A stretch of DNA of 60,901 nucleotides from an uncultured Pelagibacteraceae bacterium (GCA_902627745.1 CACOKG010000003.1:1-60901); one strand, 5' to 3'. Counted from the first letter of the stretch, positions 45,996 through 59,465 are shown. Program-made: numbers and translations. Notes: generated by a model not told the origin, from the sequence alone.

Positions 45996-46943
45996 ATGAA
46001 AATGAATCTTGCAAATATTAAAAAAGCAAAAAAACTGCTTCATAAAAGGGAGTGTATTGCTATACCAACAGAAACAGTTTATGGTTTAGCAGGTAATGCC
46101 TACTCAGACCAAGCCTGTCAAAAAATATATAAGATTAAAAAAAGACCAAAAAATAACCCTCTAATAGTTCATTATCTAAATATTCAAAGGTTGAAAAAAG
46201 ATTGTCATTTAAACAATGACTTTATTAGATTATATAAAAAATTTTGTCCTGGTCCTTTAACATTTATCCTAAATCTTAAAAAATCATCAAAAATTTCAAA
46301 AATAATTACCAATAAAAAGAATACATTGGCAGTAAGATTTCCACGGCACTCGGTCACGAGAAGATTACTTAAAATTTTAGAATTTCCTTTAGCGGCTCCA
46401 AGTGCTAATCCCTCATCTAGAGTTAGTGCTGTTACATCCAATGATGTAAAAGAAGATTTTGGGAAAAAAATTAAGTACATACTAGAGGGTGGAAAATCAT
46501 CTATCGGTGTAGAGTCAACAATTATTGACCTTAGAAAGAATCCTAAAATCTTAAGATTGGGTGGTTTGAATATTTCAACTATTCAAAAAATACTAAGAAA
46601 AAAAATAACAATAAATAACAAGCCTTCAAAAATCGTTTCACCAGGACAACTTAAGGTTCATTATTCACCAGGTTTGCCCATCAGACTTAATGCAAAAAAT
46701 ATTCGTCAAGGTGAAGCATACTTGTTGATTAGAAAGAAAAAAGTAAGTAAATCAAATTATTATTTTTTGTCACAAAAAGGAAATCTAAAAGAAGCTGCGA
46801 AAAATTTATATTCTACTTTGAGAAAAATTAAAAAAAAGAAATATAGCTCCATTGCAGTATGTAAAATTCCTGATAGAGGATATGGTAGAACTATTAATGA
46901 TAGGTTATTAAGAGCATCAAGATTCAATGAAAAAACCACTTGA
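45996..46943 (+). CDS. tsaC: L-threonylcarbamoyladenylate synthase (Sua5/YrdC/TsaC)
   Basis: IAIPTETVYGLAGNAYSDQACQKIYKIKKRPKNNPLIVH, PSANPSSRVSAVT; C-term Sua5 domain. Confidence 0.92.
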   Translation: MKMNLANIKKAKKLLHKRECIAIPTETVYGLAGNAYSDQACQKIYKIKKRPKNNPLIVHYLNIQRLKKDCHLNNDFIRLYKKFCPGPLTFILNLKKSSKISKIITNKKNTLAVRFPRHSVTRRLLKILEFPLAAPSANPSSRVSAVTSNDVKEDFGKKIKYILEGGKSSIGVESTIIDLRKNPKILRLGGLNISTIQKILRKKITINNKPSKIVSPGQLKVHYSPGLPIRLNAKNIRQGEAYLLIRKKKVSKSNYYFLSQKGNLKEAAKNLYSTLRKIKKKKYSSIAVCKIPDRGYGRTINDRLLRASRFNEKTT

Positions 46944-47664
46944 AGTAATAGGATTATCAAAAACTTATAATTCAAAAGAAGCAGTAAAAGAGGTTTCTTT
47001 TAAAGTAAATCAAAATGAAATTATTGGGATACTTGGTCCTAACGGCTGTGGAAAAACTACTACAATTGGTATGATTTTAGGTTTATTAAAACCATCAAAA
47101 GGTAAGGTTTTAATAAATGGTGTCGAAATTGAAAATCAACGTGTAGATTTATTAAATCAATTAAATTTTATATCACCTTATATAGAATTACCAAAAAAAT
47201 TGACAGTTAGACAAAATTTAGAAGTTTATGGGAGGCTTTATGATGTAAATAAACATAAGGCAAAAATTGATTACCTCTGTGAAAAATTAAGACTCTACGA
47301 ATTCATAGATAAATTAACTGGGGAGTTATCATCTGGTCAAAAAAATAGGGTTAGTCTTGCAAAGTCAATAATTAATAATCCAAAAGTTTTACTTCTTGAT
47401 GAACCTACAGCATCACTTGATCCTGAAACAGGTGATTTTGTTAGAAGTTTTTTAGAGGAATATCAACAGGAAAATAAAACATCAATTCTATTAGCATCAC
47501 ATAATATGGCAGAGGTAGAGAGACTATGTTCTTCAGTTTTAATGATGAACAAAGGATCGATAATTGATGAGGGTAGACCGAAGGAATTAATTAAAAAACA
47601 TGGAAGAAAAAATATGGAAGAAGTTTTTTTAAAACTTACAAGGGAAAAATATGAATTTCAATAA
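46927..47664 (+). CDS. ABC transporter ATP-binding protein (ABC-2 exporter type)
   Basis: LGPNGCGKTTTIGMILGLLKPSKG, LSSGQKNRVSLAKSI, VLLLDEPTASLDP. Confidence 0.93.
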   Translation: MKKPLEVIGLSKTYNSKEAVKEVSFKVNQNEIIGILGPNGCGKTTTIGMILGLLKPSKGKVLINGVEIENQRVDLLNQLNFISPYIELPKKLTVRQNLEVYGRLYDVNKHKAKIDYLCEKLRLYEFIDKLTGELSSGQKNRVSLAKSIINNPKVLLLDEPTASLDPETGDFVRSFLEEYQQENKTSILLASHNMAEVERLCSSVLMMNKGSIIDEGRPKELIKKHGRKNMEEVFLKLTREKYEFQ

Positions 47665-48442
47665 AATGTATGGTCTTTTCCTTAGACATTTTTATTTAAT
47701 TAAAAGTTCTTTACCAAGAATTTTGGATTTAATTTATTGGCCGACAATTCAAATAATTTTATGGGGTTTTATCTCAAAGTTCTTTTCAATACATAGTGAC
47801 TACTATAGCAATACTTTGGGAGTAATTTTAACGTGTGCAATACTTTATGATATTCTTTTTAGATCAAGCATTAGTTTTAACATGCTTTTTTTAGAGGAAA
47901 TCTGGAGTAGAAATTTCACAAATTTGTTTATAGCCCCCCTTAAGCTTAAAGAAATTATTGTTTCATTAATTTTTACTGCTTTGATAAGGACTTTAATAGG
48001 ATTGGTTCCTGCGATAATGCTAACCTCTCCTCTATTTGGTGTATCAATTTTAAAATTGGGATTACCACTTTTATTCCTATTTCTAAGTTTATATCTTTTT
48101 GGTATAACACTTGGGTTGTTTGTAAGTTCAGGACTAATTAGATTTGGTCCATCATTCGAAAATATTGCATGGTCGTCCCTATTTTTGCTTGCTCCTTTAG
48201 GATGCATATATTATCCAATAGAAATTCTACCAGAATTATTTCAATTCATAGCAAAAGGTTTACCACTTGTTTATATTTTTGATGAGACTAGAAACATACT
48301 TCTAAATGGGTCAATTGATTATACAAATTTGAGACAAGCATATTTATTAAACCTGATCTATTTAATCATTGGAATAGTTCTATTTTATTTATCTTTTTTG
48401 AGAGCTCGAATTAAAGGAACATTAATTAACATGGGTGAATAA
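47651..48442 (+). CDS. ABC-2 type transporter permease
   Basis: Multi-TM, overlaps the ATPase stop by 14 nt. Confidence 0.85.
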   Translation: MNFNKMYGLFLRHFYLIKSSLPRILDLIYWPTIQIILWGFISKFFSIHSDYYSNTLGVILTCAILYDILFRSSISFNMLFLEEIWSRNFTNLFIAPLKLKEIIVSLIFTALIRTLIGLVPAIMLTSPLFGVSILKLGLPLLFLFLSLYLFGITLGLFVSSGLIRFGPSFENIAWSSLFLLAPLGCIYYPIEILPELFQFIAKGLPLVYIFDETRNILLNGSIDYTNLRQAYLLNLIYLIIGIVLFYLSFLRARIKGTLINMGE

Positions 48443-48443
48443 T

Positions 48444-48520
48444 TGGTGCGCCTGCTAGGAGTCGAACCCAGAACCTCCTGATCCGAAGTCAGGCGCTCTA
48501 TCCAGTTGAGCTACAAGCGC
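48444..48520 (-). tRNA. tRNA-Arg (anticodon TCG)
   Basis: Minus strand GCGCTTGTAGCTCAACTGGATAGAGCGCCTGACTTCGGATCAGGAGGTTCTGGGTTCGACTCCTAGCAGGCGCACCA; full cloverleaf, CCA encoded, anticodon loop CTTCGGA. Confidence 0.97.
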
Positions 48521-48543
48521 ATATAATAGTAATATATCATTTT

Positions 48544-49527
48544 ATGAAAAAAAAAATAAATTTGATTGTAAAAGAAAGTAATAAAAATATGCGTGTAGAT
48601 GTTTTTATTAATAGTAAGGAAAATGAGATAAGTAGAACTAGAATAAAAAACTTAATTTTAAGTAAGAAGCTTAAGATTAATAATAAAGTTATTTCAGATC
48701 CTGCCAAAAAGGTTTTAAAAGACGATGCTATAGAATTAATAATTCCAGAGCCTAAAAAAGCTTCTCTGAAACCATTTAAATTCAAATTAGATATTGTTCA
48801 TGAGGACAAAGATATTATAGTACTAAACAAACCAGCAGGTATCGTAATGCATCCAGGAGCTGGGAATTTTGACAATACAATTGTAAATGCATTAGTAGAT
48901 TACGATAAAGACTCTCTTTCGAATATTGGTGATGAACTTAGACCAGGAATAGTACATAGGATAGACAAAAATACATCGGGTTTAGTAGTCATAGCAAAAA
49001 ATAATCTATCGCATGAACACTTATCAAATCAGTTTAATAAACACTCTATAACAAGAATTTATCAATTATTAATATGGGGCAAAGTTAGACCTTCTAAGGG
49101 AAAAATTGAAACTTTAATAACACGAAGTTCAAAGAATAGACAAATGATGGAAGTTAGTCGAACTAAAGGAAAAAAAGCAATTACTAATTATAGTACTATT
49201 GAAATTTTTGAAAATAAACACACACCAACTTTAAGTTTAGTAGAATGCAAACTTGAAACGGGTAGAACCCATCAAATTAGAGTTCACATGAATTTTTTAG
49301 GAAATAGTATTGTTGGTGATGATAAATATAAAAAAAAATTTAAGAAAATTAAAAATATTAATCCGCTGATAGAGCAAAATTTAAATAGTCTTAATAGACA
49401 ATTTCTTCATGCTAAGACTCTAGGCTTCATTCACCCCACGAAAAGCAAAGAAATGGTTTTCAACTCAAATTTACCTTTAGAACTTGAGAATATTTTAGAA
49501 ATACTAAGAAATACTAAGAAATACTAA
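48544..49527 (+). CDS. rluD: RluA/RluD-family 23S rRNA pseudouridine synthase
   Basis: S4-like N-term; KPAGIVMHPGAGN, RPGIVHRIDKNTSGLVVIAKN, LETGRTHQIRVHM. Confidence 0.9.
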   Translation: MKKKINLIVKESNKNMRVDVFINSKENEISRTRIKNLILSKKLKINNKVISDPAKKVLKDDAIELIIPEPKKASLKPFKFKLDIVHEDKDIIVLNKPAGIVMHPGAGNFDNTIVNALVDYDKDSLSNIGDELRPGIVHRIDKNTSGLVVIAKNNLSHEHLSNQFNKHSITRIYQLLIWGKVRPSKGKIETLITRSSKNRQMMEVSRTKGKKAITNYSTIEIFENKHTPTLSLVECKLETGRTHQIRVHMNFLGNSIVGDDKYKKKFKKIKNINPLIEQNLNSLNRQFLHAKTLGFIHPTKSKEMVFNSNLPLELENILEILRNTKKY

Positions 49528-49528
49528 T
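49501..49528 (+). repeat. 10-bp tandem repeat (atactaagaa x2.8) at the 3' end of rluD
   Basis: atactaagaa atactaagaa atactaat. Confidence 0.9.
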
Positions 49529-49538
49529 AAATAAATCA

Positions 49539-49568
49539 TTGAAAAATATAAATAATTAATTAGATAAA
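49539..49568 (+). promoter_or_regulatory. candidate rpoH promoter TTGAAA-N18-GATAAA
   Basis: ttgaaa aatataaataattaatta gataaa ctcatt ATG. Confidence 0.4.
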
Positions 49569-49574
49569 CTCATT

Positions 49575-52569
<2,995 letters not shown>

Positions 52570-52570
52570 T

Positions 52571-53896
52571 TTATTTAAATTCTTTTGAAATCATTTTTAT
52601 ACATTTTTTAAGCAAAATTTTATTTTCACTCTCACCCATTATTCTTATCTTTGGTTCAGTGCCTGATTTTCTTACAAGAATTCGACCTTGATTTTTAATT
52701 AATTTTTTTGCAATTTTAATGGATCTTTTAACAGAGCGGATTTTAAGTATTTTATCATCTTTTATTTTTATATTTTCTAAAATTTGCGGAATTTTTTTAA
52801 AGACATTAAAAAAATCACTGGCTTTAGTTTTTCTATTCATTGATTTGATAATCTCTAAAGCGACAAGCACACCATCGCCGGTTGTTGCAAATTTTCCTAA
52901 AATAATATGACCCGATTGTTCTCCTCCTAAATTGAATTTTTTCTTTTGCATCAATTCCTTAACATATCTGTCCCCAACATTAGCTCTTAAAAATTTAATA
53001 CCCTTCTCTTTTAAAAATTTTTCCAAACCATAATTTGACATTAAGGTTCCGACAACACCTCCTTTAAGAATTTTTCTCTTTTTCCATTGTAAAGCTAATG
53101 CAGCGATAATTTGATCGCCATCAATTATAGATCCTTTTTCATCACACATTATTATTCTGTCAGCATCTCCATCTAAAGATATACCCAAATCTGCTTTGAA
53201 TTTTTTAACATTTCTTTGCAGTTTTTCTGGAAAGGTTGAACCACAATTTTTATTAATATTAAACCCATTTGGTTTATTACCTATAACTTTTAATTTTGCT
53301 CCAAGTGATCTGATTAATTTTGGTGCAGATTTATATCCAGCTCCATTTGCACAATCTAGAACTACTCTCAAATTATTTAATTTAAAGTTTCTTGATAACC
53401 TTTTTTTACAAATTTTAATATATTCATCAGTTCCAGTCTCTAGCCTTTTAACTCTTCCTAATTTTTTTGGATTTGATAAGTGTTTTTGAACTTTGCTATC
53501 TATTAAATTTTCAATTTTTTTTTGAATTTTATCAGATAATTTTAATCCATCAGGACCAAATAACTTTAAACCATTATCATAAAATAAATTGTGCGAAGCG
53601 GTGATCATAATACCAAGATTTGCATTCATTGATTTTGTCAACATTGCAAGACCATTAGTCGGCAATGGACCCAGTGTATAAACGTGCATTCCTGCAGAAG
53701 CTAAACCAGAAACCAGCGCAGGTTCTAATGCGTATCCTGAAAGTCTAGTATCTTTAGCAATAATTGCTGTTTGTTTTCTTTTTTTTAAATTTGTGAAATA
53801 TTTTCCTGCTGCTAGTCCAAACTTAAAGAACATATCTCCATTAATGTTCCCACTATTTACCTGCCCTCTAACTCCATCAGTACCAAAATACTTCAT
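52571..53896 (-). CDS. glmM: phosphoglucosamine mutase
   Basis: KYFGTDGVRGQVN, GIMITASHNLFYDNGLKLFGPDG, LDGDADRI. Confidence 0.96.
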   Translation of the reverse strand: MKYFGTDGVRGQVNSGNINGDMFFKFGLAAGKYFTNLKKRKQTAIIAKDTRLSGYALEPALVSGLASAGMHVYTLGPLPTNGLAMLTKSMNANLGIMITASHNLFYDNGLKLFGPDGLKLSDKIQKKIENLIDSKVQKHLSNPKKLGRVKRLETGTDEYIKICKKRLSRNFKLNNLRVVLDCANGAGYKSAPKLIRSLGAKLKVIGNKPNGFNINKNCGSTFPEKLQRNVKKFKADLGISLDGDADRIIMCDEKGSIIDGDQIIAALALQWKKRKILKGGVVGTLMSNYGLEKFLKEKGIKFLRANVGDRYVKELMQKKKFNLGGEQSGHIILGKFATTGDGVLVALEIIKSMNRKTKASDFFNVFKKIPQILENIKIKDDKILKIRSVKRSIKIAKKLIKNQGRILVRKSGTEPKIRIMGESENKILLKKCIKMISKEFK

Positions 53897-54948
53897 TATT
53901 TATTTATAAGTGCTTTGAAAACTTTTATAGCTTGATTAACTTCGTTGACATCGTGAACTCTCAACATTTGTACACCCTGTAACATTGCAAAAATACTGCT
54001 ACTTATTGTTCCTCCAATTCTTAAAAAGCTATCATTTTTTCCAGATAAATCTTTTATAAATCTTTTTCTGGAAATACCAAGCAGTATAGGCAAACCCAAA
54101 GAATGGTAAATTGATATATTTTTAATTATTGTCATATTATGTTTCAAATTTTTTCCAAAACCTATACCGGGGTCTAAGATAATATTATTATGATAAATTC
54201 CATTTTGACGTAAATTATTTAATTTTTCTTCAAAGAAATCATAAATATCTAATAGTACATTTTTATATTTTGGATTTTTTTGCATTACATCAGGATTACC
54301 AAGTGAATGTTGAAGCACAAAAGGTATTTTATATTTTTTTAAAATCTTGATTGAGTTTTTATCAAAATTAAGACCAGAAACATCATTAATTAGTTTTACT
54401 CCTAGTTTAATTCCCTTTTCCATGATTTCTGATTTTCTAGTATCTAGAGATATAAAATCTTTTTTATCAATTAATTTTAAAATATTTTTGATTCTATTCC
54501 ATTCTATTTTTGATTTAATAGCTTTAGATCCTGGCCTAGTGGACTCTCCTCCAATATCAACAAGGTTTGCACCAGAATTTAAAAGAAGCTTTAATTGTTT
54601 TTTTGCTGCTGTATTATTAAAAAATTTTCCACCATCTGAAAAACTGTCTGGAGTAAGATTTAAAATACCCATTATTTTAGGAATAGTATGAAAATTTAAA
54701 TTTTTAATATTTCTTTTTTTTTTTGTAATTAATCTTAAATCTTTTTTTACTTTTACCTTTAAATTTAAATGTAATTTGTTCACTTCATTTAAAGAAATTA
54801 ATTTTTTTGAATTTCTTGTTATTATTTCTATTTTATCGAAAGAAATTTCAGGATTATTATGAAGTGGTAATGTCTTATTTTTTTTTACTAATGATTGAGA
54901 TTTTGCACCATAATAGAAATTACACACTCTAGTGTAATATCTAGACAT
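53896..54948 (-). CDS. folP: dihydropteroate synthase
   Basis: IMGILNLTPDSFSDGGKFFN, LVDIGGESTRPGSK, ILDPGIGFGKNLKHN; ~85-aa N-terminal extension. Confidence 0.93.
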   Translation of the reverse strand: MSRYYTRVCNFYYGAKSQSLVKKNKTLPLHNNPEISFDKIEIITRNSKKLISLNEVNKLHLNLKVKVKKDLRLITKKKRNIKNLNFHTIPKIMGILNLTPDSFSDGGKFFNNTAAKKQLKLLLNSGANLVDIGGESTRPGSKAIKSKIEWNRIKNILKLIDKKDFISLDTRKSEIMEKGIKLGVKLINDVSGLNFDKNSIKILKKYKIPFVLQHSLGNPDVMQKNPKYKNVLLDIYDFFEEKLNNLRQNGIYHNNIILDPGIGFGKNLKHNMTIIKNISIYHSLGLPILLGISRKRFIKDLSGKNDSFLRIGGTISSSIFAMLQGVQMLRVHDVNEVNQAIKVFKALINK

Positions 54949-54953
54949 TCAGT

Positions 54954-56855
54954 CTAATGAACAATTTTTGGTTTTAGGCCTAGAGCACCCATTGCTGACC
55001 CTTTATCATCTTCTACTTTTAAATCTTGTTTGTCTGCTGGGTATATATTTTTATTGATTATATTTTCAATTTCTTCTCCAGTTAATGTCTCATAAGTCAT
55101 TAGAGCTTTAGCAATTTTGTGTAAATCCTCAACTTTTTCAGTCAAAATTTTCTTTGCGGTATTATAACCCTCATCTATTAGCTTTCTAATTTCTTTGTCT
55201 ATTTTTTGTGCTACTTCTTCAGAGACTGACTGAGTTTGTGTTACTGATCTTCCTAAAAAAACCTCTTCTTGATTTTCACCATATTCAACAGGTCCCATTT
55301 CTTCGCTCATTCCATATTTGGTTACCATAGCTCTAGCAAGTTGGGTTGCTTGATTTATATCAGATCCACTACCTCCACCTGCTCCTGTTGATATGTTGTC
55401 TTTTCCAAAAATTACTTCTTCAGCAACTCGTCCTCCGAAGCAAACTGCTAATCTCGCTTTTAAATATTTTATAGAATGACCATGTTTATCTCTTTCTGGC
55501 AAATTCATTACCATACCCAATGCTCTGCCTCTAGGAATTATAGTTGCTTTATGTATAGGGTCATAGCTTGGCATGTTGAAAGACACCAACGCATGTCCCC
55601 CTTCATGATATGCTGTTAATTTTTTTTCATCCTCCGTCATTACCATCGAACGTCTTTCAGCTCCCATCATTACTTTATCTTTCGCTTCTTCAAATTCATT
55701 GAGTGTAACAATTCTTTTATTTTTTCTAGCCGCCAATAAAGCAGACTCATTTACTAAATTAGCAAGATCTGCACCAGAAAATCCAGGTGTACCTCTTGCA
55801 ATCGTTCTTAAATTAACATCAGGTGCCATTTTTATTTTTTTAACATGAACCTTTAAAATTTTTTCTCGACCAATTATATCAGGATTCGATACAACAACTT
55901 GTCTATCAAACCTACCTGGTCTTAGTAAAGCTGGATCTAATACATCTGGTCTGTTTGTTGCAGCAATAATTATTACTCCCTCATTAGTATCAAAACCGTC
56001 CATCTCAACTAAAAGCTGATTAAGAGTTTGCTCTCTTTCATCATTTCCACCACCTAAACCAGCGCCTCTACTTCTTCCAACAGCATCAATTTCATCTATA
56101 AAAATAATACAAGGGGAATTTTTTTTTCCTTGTTCAAACATGTCTCTTACCCTTGAAGCACCAACTCCTACAAACATTTCAACGAAATCTGAACCTGAGA
56201 TCGTAAAAAATGGTACTCCAGCCTCACCAGCTATCGCTCTAGCTAATAAAGTTTTACCAGTACCTGGTGGACCAACCAATAAAGCACCTCTAGGTATTTT
56301 TCCTCCAAGTCTACTAAATTTTCTTGGATCTTTTAAAAATTCTACAATTTCCTCAACTTCTTCCTTTGCTTCTTCTACACCTGCAACATCATTAAATGTA
56401 ACTTTACCCTTAAGTTCATTCATCATTTTTGCTTTTGATCTTCCAAAACCCATAGCTCCACCTTTGCCACCTTGCATTTGTCTCATGAAAAAAATCCAAA
56501 CAGCAATTAATAACAACATAGGAAACCATGAAAGCAGGACACCAAATAATGATGGCATCTTTTCTTCAATAGGTGCAGCTGAAATACTCACTCCTTTTTC
56601 AGAAAGTTTCTCAATTAAATTTGGATCGTTAGGAGAATAAGTTGTAAATGAGTTTCCATTTGAATACACGCCTTTAATATTGTTACCTTGGATTTCAACT
56701 TTTAAGACCTCTCCATTTTCAACAGATGTTAAGAATTCTGAGAATATAACCTTATCCCCACCTCTAATATTTGTTTGGGGATTTTTAAACATATTGTAAA
56801 GACCAATAGTTAAAAAAACTATAATAGCCCACATTGCAATGTTTTTCATATTCAT
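54954..56855 (-). CDS. ftsH: ATP-dependent zinc metalloprotease FtsH
   Basis: [42 protein letters not shown] zinc site. Confidence 0.98.
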   Translation of the reverse strand: MNMKNIAMWAIIVFLTIGLYNMFKNPQTNIRGGDKVIFSEFLTSVENGEVLKVEIQGNNIKGVYSNGNSFTTYSPNDPNLIEKLSEKGVSISAAPIEEKMPSLFGVLLSWFPMLLLIAVWIFFMRQMQGGKGGAMGFGRSKAKMMNELKGKVTFNDVAGVEEAKEEVEEIVEFLKDPRKFSRLGGKIPRGALLVGPPGTGKTLLARAIAGEAGVPFFTISGSDFVEMFVGVGASRVRDMFEQGKKNSPCIIFIDEIDAVGRSRGAGLGGGNDEREQTLNQLLVEMDGFDTNEGVIIIAATNRPDVLDPALLRPGRFDRQVVVSNPDIIGREKILKVHVKKIKMAPDVNLRTIARGTPGFSGADLANLVNESALLAARKNKRIVTLNEFEEAKDKVMMGAERRSMVMTEDEKKLTAYHEGGHALVSFNMPSYDPIHKATIIPRGRALGMVMNLPERDKHGHSIKYLKARLAVCFGGRVAEEVIFGKDNISTGAGGGSGSDINQATQLARAMVTKYGMSEEMGPVEYGENQEEVFLGRSVTQTQSVSEEVAQKIDKEIRKLIDEGYNTAKKILTEKVEDLHKIAKALMTYETLTGEEIENIINKNIYPADKQDLKVEDDKGSAMGALGLKPKIVH

Positions 56856-56887
56856 GAAGATAAAATAAGAATTATTATCAATTTAAC

Positions 56888-56914
56888 AAGTGGCATTTTG
56901 TGTAAAGTGGCATT
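56888..56914. repeat. 10-bp direct repeat AAGTGGCATT x2, 17-bp period, upstream of ftsH
   Basis: aagtggcatt 56888-56897 and 56905-56914. Confidence 0.9.
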
Positions 56915-57947
56915 ATTTTTGGGGCTCTTTACAGATAATTATTGATTGATTGACCTTTTCAATAATACAACCACCTAATGTAGCTCTGTTCAATCGATTA
57001 TTTTCAATTTCCTGGATAATTTTTTCTATTTTTTTCCCTCTTACAGGATAATATTTTTCACCAATTAATTTTAATAATTCTGAAAAGGCTCTAAAAATTA
57101 CCTCTTGGGGTTGGAGAAAAAAATCACTATTGAGAATTAATCTTTTTTTATTTTTAAAAAAAGAGGCGTTTTCTCGTAAATTTTTATCAACATAAAATTC
57201 AATTACCTTGTTTGCATTTTTTAAATTTTTAATTGTTTTTTTTAATTTATTTTTATCTAAACCATCTCTTTCAAGATTTTTCATTAATTTTCTTAGTCGA
57301 ACTCTTTGATATTTTTCATCATGGTTTGTTGGATCATCTACATAAAAATTAAAAACTTTTTTTGAAATAAAAATTAAATCCTCTTTTTTTATATCAATTA
57401 AAGGTCTTAATATATTCTTTTTTTTTATTGTTGCCTTTATGTCTAGAGATGTGAGACCTTTTATTCCACTACCCCTCAGAAGTCTTATAAAAAAATTTTC
57501 AATTAAATCATCCTCGTGATGTCCCATTAAAATATCTTTTATTTTTAATTGATTACATTTCTTGAAGAGTATTTCATATCTTTTTGCCCTAGCAATTGAC
57601 TGGATGCTTTTCTTTGGTTTCTTTCCTTTCCAAGTTAAAATTTCTGATTTTATAAAGTTTTTTTTAAGCAAATTTAAAACAAATTTAGCTTCTTTTGTAG
57701 AATCAGGTCTAAGTTTATGGTTGATGATATAAAACTTCGATTTTAAATTTTTTTTAATTGCATAAATTTTAGATAAGAAAGCTAAAGCAAGACTATCTGG
57801 ACCACCTGAGACTGCAACCGCAAAACTTTCATCTAAATTTAAAGATGTCTCAAATTTTTTATAAATCTTATTTATTCTTTTATTATTTAAGTTATCTCTT
57901 AAAAATTTAGGAATTTTGGTTGTTGCATTCGAATTTCTGAGACTCAT
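56913..57947 (-). CDS. tilS: tRNA(Ile)-lysidine synthetase
   Basis: VAVSGGPDSLALAFL (SGGxDS), HKLRPDSTKEA, MGHHEDDLIENFFIRLLRGSGIKGL. Confidence 0.94.
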   Translation of the reverse strand: MSLRNSNATTKIPKFLRDNLNNKRINKIYKKFETSLNLDESFAVAVSGGPDSLALAFLSKIYAIKKNLKSKFYIINHKLRPDSTKEAKFVLNLLKKNFIKSEILTWKGKKPKKSIQSIARAKRYEILFKKCNQLKIKDILMGHHEDDLIENFFIRLLRGSGIKGLTSLDIKATIKKKNILRPLIDIKKEDLIFISKKVFNFYVDDPTNHDEKYQRVRLRKLMKNLERDGLDKNKLKKTIKNLKNANKVIEFYVDKNLRENASFFKNKKRLILNSDFFLQPQEVIFRAFSELLKLIGEKYYPVRGKKIEKIIQEIENNRLNRATLGGCIIEKVNQSIIICKEPQK

Positions 57948-58902
57948 ATTTAGCTTTTTGTATCACAGATTGGTTTGCCTCTGGATATTGTTCTTCAACA
58001 CCATTGATCATTTTGCAACCTTGGTCTTTTTCTCCAATTTGTACCATTGATACACCAAGCTTTAATAAGTTTATAGGTGCTTTTTCACCTTTAGGGTATC
58101 TCTGATAACCTTCTAAATATGCTGAGGCTGCATCTGTATACAATTGTCGTATCCTAAAAGTTTCTGCATACCAATATTGAGCATTCCCAGCTAAATTATG
58201 TTCAGGATTTGTGTTAACGAACTCTCTGAATGCTCTTTCAGCAGTTGAATAATCACCAACTTTTAAAAAGCTTGTAGCAAACTGATATTGTCTATCTGGA
58301 GACTCATTTGGAAGAATTTTTTCTTCAGCTTGAAAAGTTTCAGTTACTACTAAAGCTGTTGAGTCCACAGAATTTGTTTTTTGTGATGTTTCATTTGTAG
58401 CTGTATCTTTATATGATATCGATCCCAAATCTTGAGGTTGAGAACTTCCAGGTAAAACTTCCTTTTGCTCATTATTTGTTTTTTTTGTTAATTTATTTGT
58501 AGTTGAGTCAGAGGACACAACATTTTCCAAGTCCTGAAATCTTATTTGATTATCTGCTTGCACTTTTGACATCCTGTTAGATAATTTGTCTAACTTAAAA
58601 TTTATTTCCTCAAACTTATTTGTAAGTTCCTGAAATTGATTTTCAATTTCTGAAAGTTTTAACAAATGTCTTGTAAGAACATCTTCTGAATTATTATCTA
58701 AATCGGAATTCAAATTTATGGAGCTATCACTATTTAACTCAATTGATCCTGAGTATACTGCTTTTTCTAAAGTCTTTATATCTTTCTGAAGCTGATCTAT
58801 TATTTCATAGATATTGTGATTGTCAGCGAAAGAACAAGTAATCAAAAAGAAATTACCTAAAATAAATATAATAATTTTAGATTTTTTTAAAATGTATCGC
58901 AT
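57907..58902 (-). CDS. ybgF: Tol-Pal system protein YbgF/CpoB (coiled-coil + TPR)
   Basis: Signal peptide, coiled coil, C-term TPR (YQFATSFLKVGDYSTAERAFREFV...AQYWYAETF); between pal and tilS. Confidence 0.9.
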   Translation of the reverse strand: MRYILKKSKIIIFILGNFFLITCSFADNHNIYEIIDQLQKDIKTLEKAVYSGSIELNSDSSINLNSDLDNNSEDVLTRHLLKLSEIENQFQELTNKFEEINFKLDKLSNRMSKVQADNQIRFQDLENVVSSDSTTNKLTKKTNNEQKEVLPGSSQPQDLGSISYKDTATNETSQKTNSVDSTALVVTETFQAEEKILPNESPDRQYQFATSFLKVGDYSTAERAFREFVNTNPEHNLAGNAQYWYAETFRIRQLYTDAASAYLEGYQRYPKGEKAPINLLKLGVSMVQIGEKDQGCKMINGVEEQYPEANQSVIQKAKYESQKFECNNQNS

Positions 58903-58937
58903 CGAAATAATCTTATGATTAAAATAATGGCAAAAAA

Positions 58938-58972
58938 AAGACCCTTAACTAATTGTATTAATTAAGGGTCTT
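58938..58972 (-). terminator. rho-independent terminator downstream of pal
   Basis: Minus-strand AAGACCCTTAA...TTAAGGGTCTT (11-bp stem) followed by a T run. Confidence 0.85.
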
Positions 58973-58985
58973 AAATTTTTAAAAA

Positions 58986-59465
58986 TTAATTTGCTTTTAC
59001 TGTAACAGATCTTCTGTTTTTTGACCAAGCCAAAGGATTAGAACCAGAATCCACTGGTCTCTCTTTTCCATAACTTAGAACTGAAATTCTGTTAGAGGAA
59101 ATTCCATAAGTCATTAAATAATCTTTAGCAGCATTTGCTCTTCTTTCACCTAATGCTAAGTTATATTCTCTCGTTCCTCTTTCATCAGCGTGTCCTTCAA
59201 GCACGATTGTAATATCAGAATTTTTTCTTAACCATGCCGCTTGTTTTCTTAAAGTTTCTCTTGATGCAGTAGTCAAAACTGACTCATTAGTTGCAAAGAA
59301 AACTCTGTCAGGAACACCTGAAGCCAAATATTCAACTGTATCAGTTCCAGTGTAAACATCTCCTTGCATTTGTCCTGTAGATTTTTTTGATGTTGCGCAA
59401 GCAGACAACACTAAACATGCAAATAATACTAAAAAAGTGTTCTTTAAAATTTTGTTCAATTTCAT
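58986..59465 (-). CDS. pal: peptidoglycan-associated lipoprotein Pal
   Basis: Lipobox LSACA, OmpA-like ITIVLEGHADERGTREYNLALGERRANAAKDYL; start revised to 59465 with SD AAGGAG. Confidence 0.96.
   Translation of the reverse strand: MKLNKILKNTFLVLFACLVLSACATSKKSTGQMQGDVYTGTDTVEYLASGVPDRVFFATNESVLTTASRETLRKQAAWLRKNSDITIVLEGHADERGTREYNLALGERRANAAKDYLMTYGISSNRISVLSYGKERPVDSGSNPLAWSKNRRSVTVKAN

Noticed and set aside
56140-56640. 166-aa plus-strand ORF antisense to ftsH
   Set aside because: Long only because it mirrors the conserved AAA+ coding region; composition typical of antisense translation.
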